Below, piece by piece: positions 1 through 11,793 of a stretch of DNA of 64,000 bases (its first letter is position 1; every line of letters begins with the position of its first letter). Source of the stretch: Terana coerulea (lineage: Eukaryota; Basidiomycota; Agaricomycetes; Polyporales; Phanerochaetaceae); assembly GCA_024811115.1 (NCBI GenBank), contig JAKOGH010000790.1, positions 1 to 64,000 on the forward strand, given 5' to 3'. The notes below the pieces were generated by a model. The model was not told the origin of the DNA, made no database searches, and saw only the letters and a list, made by a program, of their open reading frames with translations. The position numbers and the translations under genes were made by a program.

Positions 1-561
1 CACCACACCAACGCCGGCGCGCAGGACGTGGCGAAGCACGACGCGTGCAGACTGACGCCGAAGTGCGCCTGTCGAAGGGGCTGGCGCACGACACGAGGGC
101 CAGGGTAGTGGTGTATGTAAGATGTTACTGACAGATACAACACACAGGTGGGCATGGCGCAGTGCAGTGAGTATGGTGCATGGTGCATGGGCTTACCTGC
201 ACAGTACAAGTAGTTTGTTGTGTTAGGTAGCTTACTCTTGTATATAGATAGCTAAATATGCAATACAGAGCATCAGATTAAATTAAGAAGGGGATTTCTC
301 AGATGACTAGTCAAGCAGTAGTGGTATTATAGCTGCATGTGAGGAACAAAATAGGACAGTAAGGAAACAAATAGCTGAGAAATAGGACTAATTGCCCTAA
401 TGTATAGAATAATTAAGACAATTAGCAAAGGACCTCACTAAACTGCCTTATTGGCCTTATGTATCTATTTATCTAGTTGTGTTACTTTGATGCTTATGTG
501 CAATGAATTAGTGCTTATCAGCATGCATTAGGCAGGAATAGTAAGGGGGTTTTCTCAGATG
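1..561. other. Flank without a supported gene
   Basis: No coding region is supported here. A short motif just outside the retrotransposon LTR (ggtTTTCTCAGATG, about 549-561) has a near copy at about 292-305, so this flank may hold a remnant of an older insertion. No tRNA or other RNA gene was seen. Confidence 0.5.
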
Positions 562-752
562 TGGTAGCTACTTATACATGTGTAGTCCTAAACTGTGCAG
601 TACCACCAGTATCCTTGTGTATGTATTAGAGCGGTCCAGAACAAATAGAGAAACATATGGAAACTACGAGTATTGATGAAAGAACAATAGATAGGGGCAG
701 AAGACAATGGAAATGAAAAGAATGCCCTAGAGACGCCCAGAAGTTCATGACA
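562..752 (-). repeat. 3' LTR of the chromovirus
   Basis: It matches 7687-7878 over its whole length with scattered substitutions and small gaps. Read on the minus strand it begins TGTCATGAAC and ends CTACCA, giving TG...CA ends. Divergence from the partner LTR indicates an insertion that is not recent. Confidence 0.88.
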
Positions 753-755
753 TAA

Positions 756-764
756 CCCCTCTCT
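756..764 (-). other. Candidate polypurine tract
   Basis: On the minus strand the run AGAGAGGGG lies three bases upstream of the 3' LTR start. This is where the plus-strand DNA primer of an LTR element is expected, and it supports the LTR boundary. Confidence 0.55.
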
Positions 765-815
765 AAGGATCATGTCTGTGTGATCTGTGGAACTCGGCAT
801 CTCGATCTGTATGAC

Positions 816-2357
816 CTATTTCCCAATTGTATAGCCTTGAACCAATATGTCCGATGAACTGATTGGTGTTGGGTCGAACGCGACAGGGGAATTCGAATAG
901 TCAAAGGACGAGGGGTGCCTGGTACAGCGCTTATAGAAGGCGTCAATGAGATCCTGGCAGTGGGTAAGATTGGATTGGGGTTCCCATGTGTACTTGCGCA
1001 GACCGGTTTCATGCTTCCATAGAACCTTGTATTTGAGAATTCCTTTATTCAACTTAGTGTTTAGGATCTCATCGACCTCATATTCTTCTTGTCCATCGAT
1101 CAGGTTGGGTACTTCAGGTTCACGTGCCTGGGATTCAAAGGAGGGTTCTCGGAATGGTGAGAGCCACATCTCATTGACCGTGGGATAGATCTTTCTCCAT
1201 GCTTTGGGAAGTTCGAGCTTGTAAGCGGAGGCGCCCGTGTTTTTGTTTAACTTTGAACGGGCCGTAGCGCTTGTTGTCAAGCTTCTTCATTGGTCGATTG
1301 GTGGTGATATTGGTCACTTCAAGCCATACGAGGTCTTCTGGCTTGCATTCACGTGGTTTCCCTTTCCAGCGATCATGGAAGTGCTTCATTGTCTCCTGTG
1401 CTAATCCGATAGCCGCTTCACGTTTCTTCTCGCACTGATTTCATTCAATCTACAAAGTCTCTCATGGTTTCCTTCTTGCTAGGGTTCATTTCCGGAGTTG
1501 GGGTGGTAACCCTTGTTGACAAAGAATGGTGTTTGTTCAGTGGAGCTGTTAACCTTGTTGTTGTACGAGAATGATGCGAGGGGTAGCCACTCAGCCCAAT
1601 CAGATTGTCGGTAGTTGATGAAGAGTCGGAGGTACTGTTCGACTTCAGTGTTAATTCGTTCTGTCCGACCGTTGGTCTGCCGGATGATAGGCCGTGGATG
1701 CATTGGCTTCGATTCCCAGAGACTTATAGAGTTCAGATATGTACTCATTCTTGAACTCTGCTCCTTGATTGCTAATAATCTTCCGGCGGGATACCGTGAT
1801 GGGGCGACAACATGGTCATACAGGATTTTGCTCTATCCTTGCGCATTGAGCTCAATGGTGTAGGGAATGCAGATTATCTGTTTGGAAAACATGCAAACAA
1901 TCACGATAATAGCATCGAATCCTAGCGATGGAGGAAGTGGACCGATTTTGTCGACAGAGATGATCTCCCAGGGTCGGCAGGTGATTTCGTTCGGGTGGAG
2001 CAGACCGAGTTTGGATCTGGTGTGAACTTTGGTCTTCCGACAGTTGACACATCCTTTGACGTACTTCCTAATGTCTCCAGCGAATGCGTGGCTACTAGTA
2101 GTTGCACGTGATCAACTTGTGGGTCTTGTGTTGGCCGGGTGTCTGATGAGATACGAGTCGTGGTGGTGCTTGATGATCTGTTCGCAAAGTTTCCAATGTA
2201 CGGAAACGTAGATGCGATCTTTCCATGTGACCAATCCTTCCTCGTCTTCCTTCCAGTCTATCTCCTTCTTTGCTAGCGCTACCGTAACTACTTTGTCTTT
2301 ATTAGCTTTGTGCTTTTTAATATTTACTAGCCATTCCCTGGCTGGTCCATCGAGCAT
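816..2357 (-). pseudogene. Retrotransposon integrase with chromodomain
   Basis: Read from 2357 downward, the first part carries the zinc-binding region (HHDSYLIRHP followed by the CVNC-type pair). The catalytic core follows in broken frames, including [17 protein letters not shown] and the FSYNN stretch at 1479-1748. The last part, 816-1280, has a linker and a chromodomain-like tail (EYEVDEILNTK ... YKVLWK ... TWEPQSNL). Chromodomains on Ty3/Gypsy integrases target insertion to particular chromatin. Several stops and frame changes separate these blocks, so no intact integrase is encoded. Confidence 0.85.
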
Positions 2358-2443
2358 GTGCTGATCTACACTACGTGAGGGGTAGTTTACAAAAGTGTTC
2401 TGGTTTTAATACTATAATGTCTGTGTTATCATCTTTCCCATTT

Positions 2444-3870
2444 TCATATCCAGACTGTTGCGAGTCCATCTGCTTTTCCATTGGTTCGACCAGGTTTGTG
2501 CTGGAGAAGGAAGTGATATTCAGCAAGTTCGGCACACCATTGGGCTTGCCGTCGGTTCAGCTTCTGTGGCTTCTGGAAGTACTCTAGGTTCTTGTGATTT
2601 GTCCAGATTTCGAAGTTCTGCTGAGTGCCCATTAGGTACTGGCACCATTTGTCAAGTGCCGACATGATAGACATGAGTTCCTTATCGTAGATCTTGTAGT
2701 TGCGCTCGGTGGCTGTGAATGCTTTAGAGAGAAATGCGACAGGCTTCCATTTGCCGTTCTGGTGTTGTTTGAGGTTGCACCATAGGTGAAATCAGAAGCG
2801 TCACATTCAATTCGAAACTTGTCTTCGTCCGTGGGCATTGCTAGGACTAGAGCGGAACAGATGCAGTTCTTGAGTTCTTCAAGGCTTCGGCTTGCTCGGG
2901 GTTCTATACAAACGTGGCGTTGCTGGTGAGGGAAGTGAGCAGTTTAGCGATTTTGCCAAAGTCTTTGATGAATCGTCAGTAGAAGTTAGTAAAGCCGAGG
3001 AACGCCTGAATGTCCCGTTTTCATGTGAGCTTTGGCCATTTCCTGACGCCTTCTACTTTGACAGAATCCATCTGGACTTGTCCTTCGGAGATGATTATGC
3101 CGAGGTATTCAATCTCAAGCCGTTTGGATTTGCACTTCTCTGCCTTGAGATACAACTGGTGTTCCCGCATCACGTCCAGAACTCGCTGCACAATGCGACA
3201 ATGTTCTTTCAGATCCTTGGTATAGATCATGATGTCGTCGATGTAGACCATCACGTGTCCTTCCTGGATTAGATCTCGGAAGATGTCGTTCATCATTGTC
3301 TGGAACGTGGCTGGCGAATTGGTGAGACCGAAAAACATGACTAGGGGTTCAAAGAGTCTGCAGTTTGTGATGAACGCCGCCTTCTCCTCGTCACCTTCTT
3401 TAATCTGAATGTTGTTGTAGCCCCATCTGACGTCTAACTTCGTGACGTACTTGGACCCTTTCAGCTTATCTGCCAGTTCCTGGATCAGAGGAAGTGGGTA
3501 ACAATTCTTGATTGTTAAATCGTTAAGCTTGCAATAGTCCTGTACTGGTCAAAGCGAGCCGTCTTTCTTCTTGATAAAGAAGAACGGAGCTGCCCAGGGT
3601 GACTTAGAAGGGTGGATACATTCGGATCGAAGGTTCTCTTCTAAGAAGTCATCCAGCGCTTTCTGTTCATCTAGCGTGTGAGGGTACGATTTTCCTCCCA
3701 CCGGTGTAGCACCTGGCGTCAGCTCAATTGCGTGATCCCATGGGCGTCATTCTAGCAGTGAATCGAAGTTTTCTTTAGCAAAGACGTCCTTGTACTCATG
3801 ACAGTGCTCAGGGACGAGTTTTTCAAAGGGTTTCTTTGCTTTCTTAGCGCTTTCTTCCGATTGCCAGATC
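2444..3870 (-). pseudogene. Retrotransposon reverse transcriptase and RNase H
   Basis: The minus-strand block at 3021-3338 has the FGLTNSPATFQTMMN and YIDD motifs of Ty3/Gypsy reverse transcriptase. The 5' part of the domain, near 3340-3870, can be followed only in pieces. Downstream, 2632-2838 has a conserved ECDASDFTYGA-like RNase H start, and 2444-2674 continues with the NFEIWTNHKNLEYF region. Frame changes between the parts make this a relic. Confidence 0.85.
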
Positions 3871-4014
3871 CATAGCCATGTTGGTTTTAGCACGGATGTG
3901 AGCGCCGCCCTATTGCGACGTAGCGCTGCCAGTCGAAAACGAAGATTTGTTCCCTCTCCTCAAGATGAGCCTCCAGATCATTCGGGATTTCGTGTTCATC
4001 ATTCTCAATGCCAA

Positions 4015-4410
4015 TTAAACGTTGTACATAATCACAAGTGGCTGGGCATCTATTGAACTGGAGTGTGCGATCTTTCTAGTTGATTGATGGGTTGTGTAAT
4101 TCCAACCACTCATAACCGAGGAAAATGGACGTATTCCCAAGGTTTGTGACAGTGAATGACATTTGTTCCATGTGATCCTGGATCTTAACTCTGAGATCGA
4201 CACATTCTGTGATCGGACCTCCAACATTATGACTGCCGTCGGCATTGTACATTGGGATTGGAACAGGCAATTTGGTTGTTGCAATGCCATGTTCCTATAC
4301 AAATGTCTGATCAATCAAAGATCCAGTGCATCTGAAGTCTAGCAGAGCTTTTACCGAAAAGGATTCAGAGGAGTTCAATGTAGTGACGATCATTGGGACA
4401 TCAATCTGAT
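4015..4410 (-). pseudogene. Retrotransposon protease region (broken)
   Basis: The order between Gag and reverse transcriptase, plus stretches such as ALLDFRCTGSLIDQ and GYEWLELHNPSIN found in two frames, fit a retropepsin-like aspartic protease of fungal Ty3/Gypsy elements. The usual D-S/T-G active site looks altered to D-F-R-C-T-G in the visible frame. The region is not open in one frame. Confidence 0.55.
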
Positions 4411-4813
4411 TGCCTTTTGGCCTCGGATGTATCTCGGGCGGCTTTTTAGTTCTGAAAGGTATATAGTTGCTTCGTCTCGTGACATAAAAGCAATATTTTG
4501 GGGCGCTTGCTAGTGTGGGCGTCTACCTGACGCTTTGCATGCACCTATTCTTCCAGAATCTTAACAGCCACTTCAGCATCGTACGTGGTCCACTGATGGA
4601 TCCACGGAGTCCACGGGACTTCTCTCACCCATTTGGTTTTTGGCACAGGTTCTTTCTCTACTATCGGTGCAGACATGTTTTTGGTAATGAATGGGGAATT
4701 AAGCACAGTGTTAAACCGCCATGCTGCTCAGCCGGATGCCCCTTCAGAATAACATTGTGATGACTCATCTAACACTATAGTATAACAGTAGTTGAGAAAT
4801 GTTTCTAGGCTCT

Positions 4814-5930
4814 TCACATCTGTGCTTTCGCTTGAGCCGCCTGAAAACCCTTGAGAAGTTTCATGAATGAGGACTCGACTACGCAATGAATGTGTTCCTC
4901 CATTCCATCAGGGAACGAGTCAGCTTGAGCCAATGACAGCTTGGGCTTATTGTCCTTTTCATCAGGAAGGTCTGTGAAAACGCCACGCACTTGTTGAGGT
5001 TGCTTCCACATAGGGCAGTCGCGCGACAAGTGTCCTTCCTGATGGCAATTAAAACAGAGCCCTTCCTTTTGGGCCCTGTCTAGGTTCATCGGTTGGCTGG
5101 CCCTCCATAGGTTATGCCAGTTCCATCTCGACGATTTTGTCGAGGCACTTGGGTTTGTAAAGACGCTGCCAGCACCTGACTTTGAGTTTGTGGCTTGGGA
5201 GCCGGCTTGTGGAACTGACTGCCCTCGAGGTTCTTCTGGCGCTGGTAGTGCCTCCTCTGGTTCTCGTCTACATTCTCGGTGATGTGCATATAGGCTGAGT
5301 ACTGCTTCGGGATGTCTTCTCGACTCCAGACTGCGTTGAGGACTCGCTTCTGCAGTGCTTCGTTGAGATAGTCCATAAGAATCACTGACTGCTCGTCGAG
5401 CTGCTCCTGCAGTGCGCCATACCCTGCATGGGAAGCATACATCTCGAAACGCGTTCTAAACTCTCGAACGCTCATGTTTCCCTGCTTCGGCTCCTTTAGC
5501 TTCTGCAAGGCATCTGAATGTCGGTCGTGTGAGAATTGTTTGACCAGACGCTCTTGAAAAACACCCCAATCTGCGCGTGCAAAATCAGTGCTTTCGAGAT
5601 AGGCTTCGGCCCACTCTCTAGCTGATCTGCCCTGCATGTAGGACAGGACAAATGTGATTTTCGCTCGATCTGATTGGAGCTTTTGTGGTGGTTTGCAAAG
5701 ATGTTTAGCCTGATTTGCTTCCACCAGGCTTTCCAATCTTTCCGGCTTCCGTCGAAGGTGTCTGGCTTGTTCACCAGACCATTGCAATCACGTTCGTTAT
5801 CATCGTTGTCATCGCAATCTCGATTCCCTCGACCTCCACCCTCGGGACCGCTGCCTCCGCTTCTCCAGCTGTTACCTCCAAAGGAGGGTTCTTCAGCCGA
5901 CTGGTTTTCCGGTTGCTTGCCACCACTCAT
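4814..5930 (-). pseudogene. Retrotransposon Gag with CCHC zinc knuckle
   Basis: The Gag-like segment (5086-5787) contains a typical retrotransposon capsid region with WKAWWKQI and AREWAEAYL-like stretches. A zinc knuckle CFNCHQEGHLSRDC (CX2CX4HX4C) follows in 4814-5089. The N-terminal part (5496-5930) is acidic and Gly/Asn-rich. It joins the capsid segment only across a frame change near residue 80, and the zinc-knuckle segment is in another frame again. Confidence 0.85.
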
Positions 5931-7051
5931 CTCATTTCAGGCTCCTGGGGCACGAATTCCACAATGTTGGCATGTTGATTTTCCGCCAGCATGTGAGCAG
6001 GGTTGCTCAGAACATTCCCTTGTTATGGTTGTGCCTTCAAGAAGTGAAAATAGATGAGTCTGTTTCCGAGCATCAGACTATTGTGGTTCAAGTCGACACA
6101 TGCACAGGGCTCGGAGTAATTTGTCTCCAGGCCTATAGCGGTTAAGGTAGCAGTGGCCATGGCGTCAGCTATCTGGGAGAATTCAACACGCTCGGTGTGA
6201 CCGGGTGAAGGGCGTCTCCATCGTTGTGGTCCTCGTTCTCTTTATTGGGTGACGACCTCTCGCCCTTCAGATTCGAGGGATGATGGGGTCTGGAGCACGC
6301 GTGGTTTGGAAATCAACTGGTAAGCTGAGGGACAACTGTGGGAGTGGGTGGATTGATAACGATGTTGTCGGCGGTTACGTAGTATGAGGAATACTTGTGC
6401 TTGGTTTCTAGGCTTACTGCGCAAGTTTCACACTTGACACTTGGATTAGTGTCTTTGTGAACACACTTAGGGTCAGCGGCAGGAATACCACTTGCCGTCG
6501 TGTTTCTGGTAGATTGGTCTCCGCGAGTTATGGAAAAATGATGGGGTTGTCCTATACAAGGGCAAGATTCACCTCCAGCCATACACAAGTGAAGCCTATT
6601 CTAGGCAGCCTGCAATACTCTTCAACTGAAATGAAGAGCACGAGGATAGAAGTTGTCTTAAAGGAATTCGAATTTCATGAGGATGTGCTATTACTGATAC
6701 GGCTACAAGTTACCAGTGTTCTGCTGTCTGATCCCGCTGCGGTCTACCGACTTCTCGGTTGCAGCTTGACTCTGAGGGACACGAGCCCAAAGAGCGCCCT
6801 GTCTTTGCCTTCCGATTACCGCCTTTACTAGCTTCCCACACCCAAGGGTGCGCCAAAGGTTCCCAGCCGATCAAAGAGCACCAGCAGGGTGTCTAAGGTG
6901 ACAGCTCTCCGAGATGAAGCTCGAACCGTTGAGTTGGATCAGCGGGGTACTAATCGGATAACTAGTCGGCGTGTGCATGGGGTAACAACACAGGGAGATG
7001 GTAAGTACCGAGGTTCACGGGCTGTCCTCATGCGGGTGATTACTAGTGATT

Positions 7052-7396
7052 GGCAAGGGTAAACCCTCCATGCTCAGAGGGCAACCCTTGCCCTTACCCT
7101 CCAATACCCTTACCTCATGAAGGGTAAGGGTTGAGGGTTACCCTTCAAACCCTTGCCAAAATAGGCTGAAAATGGTGCTTTAAATGCCTTTTCCCACTTA
7201 CTTATAATGTCAGTCTTCATTTGAGTGGCTTGCATTGGTATAGAAAGCACTTACAATACTTGCAGCCCTCTCTAGCAATATGCCTAGTGCTTGAATACAG
7301 ACCCCTGCCAGACGAGGGTTAACTTTCCTCAACCCTTACCCTTACCCTCCATACCCTTACCCTTAACCCTCGGAGGGTTTGCAAACCCTGCCTATC
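7052..7396. mobile_element. Foldback/MITE-like element with (AGGGTA)-rich ends
   Basis: A block of about 345 bp is flanked by the direct repeat ACTAGTGATT (7042-7051 and 7397-7406). Its ends are inverted: GGCAAGGGTAAACCCTCC on the left and the complement of GGCAGGGTTTGCAAACCCTCC on the right. Inside each end lie further CCCTTACCCT/AGGGTAAGGG runs that can fold back. There is no coding capacity. It sits in the untranslated leader of the chromovirus, so it inserted after that element or moved with it. The superfamily cannot be assigned from this alone. Confidence 0.6.
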
Positions 7397-7686
7397 ACTA
7401 GTGATTGCAGTCCGATGTACTAGAATCTAGGGTTCGAATTCAATCTATGTGATCCTCCTATACAGGACAGACCAGGCAAAAGGGTAGGTGGGTATTCTGG
7501 GTAGAACGGGTGGAGCAACGAGAGATCGTCGCAGGTAGTGCCGGACAGTCTCGAGCTTATGTCAACAACAACTAGTACAACTGTACCAGGTGCGACGCTC
7601 TCAACTGGGGACGGAAATAGTGGTGCAGTCTCCGAGTAACTAGCTGGGGAACAGACTGGCTCGAGACTGGCTTTCTCTGTTGCAGA

Positions 7687-7878
7687 TGGTAGCTACTTAT
7701 ACATGTGTAGTCCTAAACTGTGCAGTACCACCTGGTATCCTTGTGTATGTACTAGAGCCGGTCCAGAACAAATAGAGAAACATACGGAAACCACGAGTAT
7801 CAATGAAAGAACAATAGATAGGGGCAGAAGACAATGGAAATGAAAGAATGCCCTAGAGACGCCCAGAAGTTCATAACA
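7687..7878 (-). repeat. 5' LTR of the chromovirus
   Basis: Partner of the LTR at 562-752. On the minus strand it starts TGTTATGAAC and ends CTACCA; the leader then begins TCTGCAACAGAG. No convincing match to a tRNA 3' end was seen in that leader, so the primer-binding mechanism is unclear. Confidence 0.88.
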
Positions 7879-7939
7879 TCCTGTTGGGATGGATGGGCCG
7901 TGGTCCAGGACAAACGTGTGGCAGTCGTCCTCGGTGCGT

Positions 7940-8432
7940 ACTGGCTTAGGAGTTTGAGGCAATGTGGGCTCCAGTGAGTGCAAGGCGATTGAACGTGGCA
8001 GCCCCGCACTGCCAGTGGTCTCCATACCGTGACGCAGGCTCAGCGAAGTCGTCGGCATTGATGGCGGCATTGATGGTGACACCGGCGGGCCGCAAGTGCT
8101 CGGAGTAGCAATTTGCTCACACGCCTTCCCACGGCCGCAGCTCGCCAGCCAGAGGATGAATTGGACTCTTGAATTGACTCTAACCTTCAGCCATTCTCAC
8201 CACAAGCCACGAGCTAATGGCCACGGTACCCTATCGATGTCGTGCTTTTCGATGTATGAGCGAGGGAAACGGCTCAAGCTATCACGACACTCTTTCCGCT
8301 GAGTAACTGCATTCCGGGCGGACCGAAAGCGGCCCTTCAAAGCTACACTTCTTCCACGCTACGACATACAGCTCTACGCCGCTTACCTCTTCCATATACG
8401 ATCGTAGCTCTCAGCAGACGCAAGCTTTCACT
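7940..8432. repeat. Duplicated upstream region, copy 1 (upstream of GST-like gene)
   Basis: This roughly 490 bp block aligns with 12812-13273 with many substitutions and small gaps. The best-conserved part is the last 300 bp, ending CAGACGCAAGCTTTCACT in both copies. Copy 1 ends about 180 bp upstream of the GST-like start codon. Confidence 0.85.
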
Positions 8433-8534
8433 TGCTGCGTGATAAGCAGGATGACCTCATCGTGCGTGATACTTGCATGCAACGATCGCCAGCATCCTTC
8501 AAGCCGCCTTCGGCTGCAAGTCCCACGCAGGGCA

Positions 8535-8540
8535 TATAAA
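8535..8540 (+). promoter_or_regulatory. TATA box of the GST-like gene
   Basis: TATAAA lies about 75 bp upstream of the ATG at 8614, a usual fungal distance. Confidence 0.5.
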
Positions 8541-8613
8541 GCAATGTGATGCGAAGAGCAAGCGCAGAGGGTGCACAGGGGACTTTGTCCACTTACCACG
8601 CTAGCTAACAATC

Positions 8614-9579
8614 ATGCCTGAGCGAATCACCCTATACACCGCCAAGGTATGTCCCTTCGCGCTAGAGTGTGTCGAAGGCATCACCGCTGATACGATTTCC
8701 TAGATCTGTCCCTACGCGCAAAGGGTCTGTTTTGATTTTTATACGACAGACACACCATTGATTATTGATAACTTGAACTCAGGCAGAAATTGCGATCGCT
8801 GAGGCGAAAGCGCCGTTCACTCGGTACGAAATCGATCTGAGGAATAAGCCCGAGTGGTATCTCCCTAAGGTCAACCCAGTGGGCAAGGTGAGAATCATTT
8901 CTGGAATCTGTTCTTCTCGTCGCCATACTCATCGCTCATCGCTGGCTTAGGTTCCTGCTCTTGCCTACGGAGGTCCGGAAGTACCACCAGACCAGCCCTC
9001 GCCCGAGTCTATCAAGCTCAACGAGTCGCTGGTCCTCGTCGAGTTCATTGCCGATCTCTACCCAGAGTCTGGCATCCTGCCAAAGGACCCGGTGCTGCGC
9101 GCGAAGGTCCGGCTGTTCATCGACGCCGTGTCGAACAAGTTCAGTCCGGCCAACGCGGCCGTGATCCACAACGGCGGCGACCCGCAGCAGCTCGTCACCG
9201 CAGCCGAGCACATCCAGCAGCTCCTCCCCGCGAAAGGCTTCGCCATCGGCGAGTTCTCCGCCGCGGACATCGCCATCGCGCCCTTTTGGCGAGGTTGGAG
9301 CTGAACCTCTCGAACGATCTTGGCGGGTATCCTGAAGGCCAGGGACACGGACAAAAAGCCTTGGACTTGCTCAACTCCCCGAGCTTGGCGAGGTTCCAGG
9401 AGTACAAGAAGGCGGTCTTGTCCCGTCCAAGTTTCGTCTCTACTTGGGATGAGGTGAGTGGAAAGAGGGATGTCAGCTGCTACGGCGGACGGTCTAATGG
9501 AGCATCATAGGACCATGTTCTTACATCGTCCAAGAGGCGGTTTGCGGAATTACGAGCTAAGAAGCTTAACGGTGCATGA
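8614..9579 (+). CDS. Glutathione S-transferase-like protein (frame break at 9284-9287)
   Basis: Predicted cytosolic GST of the Ure2p/omega-like kind, which conjugates or reduces substrates with glutathione. Exons fit 8614-8646, 8704-8724, 8783-8887, 8951-9453 and 9511-9579, all with GT-AG introns. The thioredoxin-fold half has CPYAQR, NPVGKVPAL and the glutathione-contact ESLVLVEFIADLYP; the second half is the all-helical domain ending in ARFQEYKKAVLSRPSF. The reading frame changes by one base at a short T run (9284-9287) inside the motif APF-LARLELN; with the sequence as given a stop follows at once (9302-9304). Everything after it is still well conserved, so a sequencing error or a very recent mutation is likely. 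A duplicated upstream block links it to the dehydrogenase gene at 13274. Confidence 0.85.
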
Positions 9580-9816
9580 GCGCGAGGAGAGTCTCTATTT
9601 TCTCATCTTCGAAGTACATATATCGACCACCGTCCAGACGATGAAGGTACTGTAAGAGTAAATATGCGACGATAGGCCGAGCATAATGGTGCTTCCACTG
9701 CCTACACTCCATGATATATACGGTACCACCCAGAAAGCATGAGCACATTAATTAGACACAGAAAATGTGCAACAATGTGTACGATGTCCCACATGCTGAA
9801 CACGCTTTCGAAGGCT

Positions 9817-11793
9817 TCACACGACGTCCCTCCCTGCGACACTTCCCCCTACGGCATTTCCCCCTTCAATGTCCCCACCTGTAGATCTGTCCTTGACTGG
9901 CCAGTGTGACCAGATGCTACCCCCAAAGTCGGCATTACTCCTGTCGGGACGAGCCGTTGGTGAATTCCGGTAGAAACGTCTGGAAGTGTCGATCCTCGGC
10001 AGTGAAAGAACAGAAGGAGCGGGCTTCTCCTGCTGCTCTAGGTGAGGGGAATGAGTTTGAGGATCAACCTGGGTATTACCCGGGTGCACTGAAGTGCTGG
10101 TATCTCCTGCGTCCCACCCCCACCCCCATTCCCGGTAACTGTCGTGGTCCGTCGCTACGTCGCTATGATGCGACGAAGAGCCTTGAGGTGATTCAATGGC
10201 GTCTTCCGAAGCAGTATCTAAATGTGCTCCCTCTGCGTCCTCGTCTACTCCCGGCTCCTCCAAAGACAGCGTGTAAAGCCTGGCCTCTACATCTCGCGTA
10301 CGAGGCCTGGCATCCGGATCACGGCTCCAGCACTCTTGCATCAGAGTCCATAGCGAGTCCGAAAACGAAGCACGTCCGTGCAGCTTTTGACACGAGTTTT
10401 TGCCTTTCTTTGTTGCATCGCAGACTCGCGGGCGATGGCACCCTTCCAAAATCTTCATCTGCGCGGTCGTGTTGGCATGCTCATGGAAAGGCTGAGTTTG
10501 GTAGTGTATCTATCGAGAGATGTTAGATGGTGTGCAAGGAGGACTGGAGCTGAATCGTGTACACCCACCTGCCAAGCGAGCGATGCGAAAGAATATAGAT
10601 CACTGGAAGCAGAATGTCTGACCTCCCCATCAGGAGCTTCTAGAATTTCAGGAGCCATGAACCGGCGGGCTCCTGTCTTAGTGAGCGTGGTGCTCGCCAC
10701 CGACGAATCTATGAAGTCTGCGAGGCCGAAGTCTATCAAGCGAACGCTTTGCTGCTCATCAACGAGCACATTCCCCTGTAACAGTCACTTTAGAACAGTG
10801 ATGGCCCGTGCTTCATTGATGCGTACCGCATGCAAGTCGCCGTGTGCGATGTTTTCGTCATGAAGGTAGCTGAGTGCAGATGCTGTCTCATATAGCTGAG
10901 CAACCGAGTGAGCACACTGAATCAGAGGTTCCAATCATATCAAGCCACTCACATGGCGGTGGGCTCGTTTGACATCGAAACCTTCTGCACGTATAAATTT
11001 GAGTATGTTTCCCCGCTTCATGTAAGGGAATATCATGGAAAGCGGAGATGTTGAAAATGCACCCTCCATGACACCCAAAAGAGGGCATATGTGGTGATGA
11101 TCGAGGGCACAGAGCAAAGCAATCTCGCGCTTATGGCTCTAAGGAGTTGGCTCAGTGTCACCAGTAGTTCCGGCGTAGATTACGTTACGTACCCTTGCTT
11201 GTTTAGCAGCTGCCTCGGTCGCCCCTTCGACTCTGTGAAAGACCTTGATGGCCACTAATCTTCCATCTCTCAAAGATCCCAGGTACACAGTTGCATACCC
11301 TCCGTAGCCGATGTCTTCACGATGCCCGTTTCTCTCATTGAACTTCACATCCTCAAGGTAGAGTGACGACGGTAGCAATTCAGACTTGCAGCTGAGGCGT
11401 ACACTGAGTCGACGGGAGATTCGAAGGAAGTCGACCGTCTGGGGTTGGCCCGCAGAGAACTCATCAATAAATTCTGTGAGAGCCTATGAAGGGGTGATAA
11501 TTTTGTCAAGTGATGAGAATCTGCCTTGCAAAAGCGGAAATGACTGTCACCGTAGTGTTGTGCACAAAGTCTAATAGTGCTTGAGCCGGTTCCCCTCGGA
11601 GGCTAAGGAGCTCACCCTTGAGGGCCTGCGCTGTACTGGGTGCCAGCGATGGAGCCTGAAGGTATTGTTGGAGCTTTGCCCGAAGATAATCGTCGTCCAT
11701 GACCTGGGTGGTGCCAAATTGCGAGGACGGAGATATACGAGAATCTTCCAATACGAGAAAAGATGAGCGAGAAAGAGACGTGCGACTGCTCAA
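9817..11793 (-). CDS. Serine/threonine protein kinase (TKL-like, agaricomycete type)
   Basis: A multi-exon kinase. The first exon (11793 downward; an internal ATG lies at 11700) encodes a helical N-terminal region. The glycine loop GYGGYATVYLG and the VAIK lysine are near 11200-11330, the hinge region FPYMKRGNILKFI near 11000, the catalytic loop HGDLHAGNVLVD spans an intron near 10790-10860, then come DFG (LIDFGLADF) and FMAPEIL at 10650-10740. The catalytic loop has HGD in place of HRD, common in the expanded TKL-like kinases of mushrooms. The last exon (9817-10458) holds the end of the domain (MQECWSRDPDARPR) and a long, probably disordered Ser/Thr/Asp-rich tail. Exon ends are only approximate. 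A role in signalling is known of the family; the pathway is unknown. Confidence 0.85.

Larger units (their letters stand above)
562..7878 (-). mobile_element. Degenerate Ty3/Gypsy chromovirus (LTR retrotransposon)
   Basis: The element reads on the minus strand: Gag, protease, reverse transcriptase, RNase H, integrase and a C-terminal chromodomain, in the order of Ty3/Gypsy chromoviruses. It is bounded by two similar LTRs of about 191 bp (562-752 and 7687-7878). Coding parts are split by stops and frame changes, so it is unlikely to be active on its own. The flanks just outside the LTRs (AGATG on the left, TCCTG on the right) do not match, so no target-site duplication is visible; recombination or decay could explain that. 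The leader between the 5' LTR and Gag is long (about 1.75 kb), partly because a foldback element has inserted there. Confidence 0.9.

Noticed and set aside
7052..7396. Telomere-like repeat tract
   Set aside because: The repeats are CCCTTA/TAAGGG variants in inverted order, not TTAGGG arrays in one direction, and they are flanked by a direct repeat, so a foldback element fits better.
7400..7480. Partial tRNA-like T arm (AGGGTTCGAATTC)
   Set aside because: No acceptor stem or anticodon arm can be folded around it.
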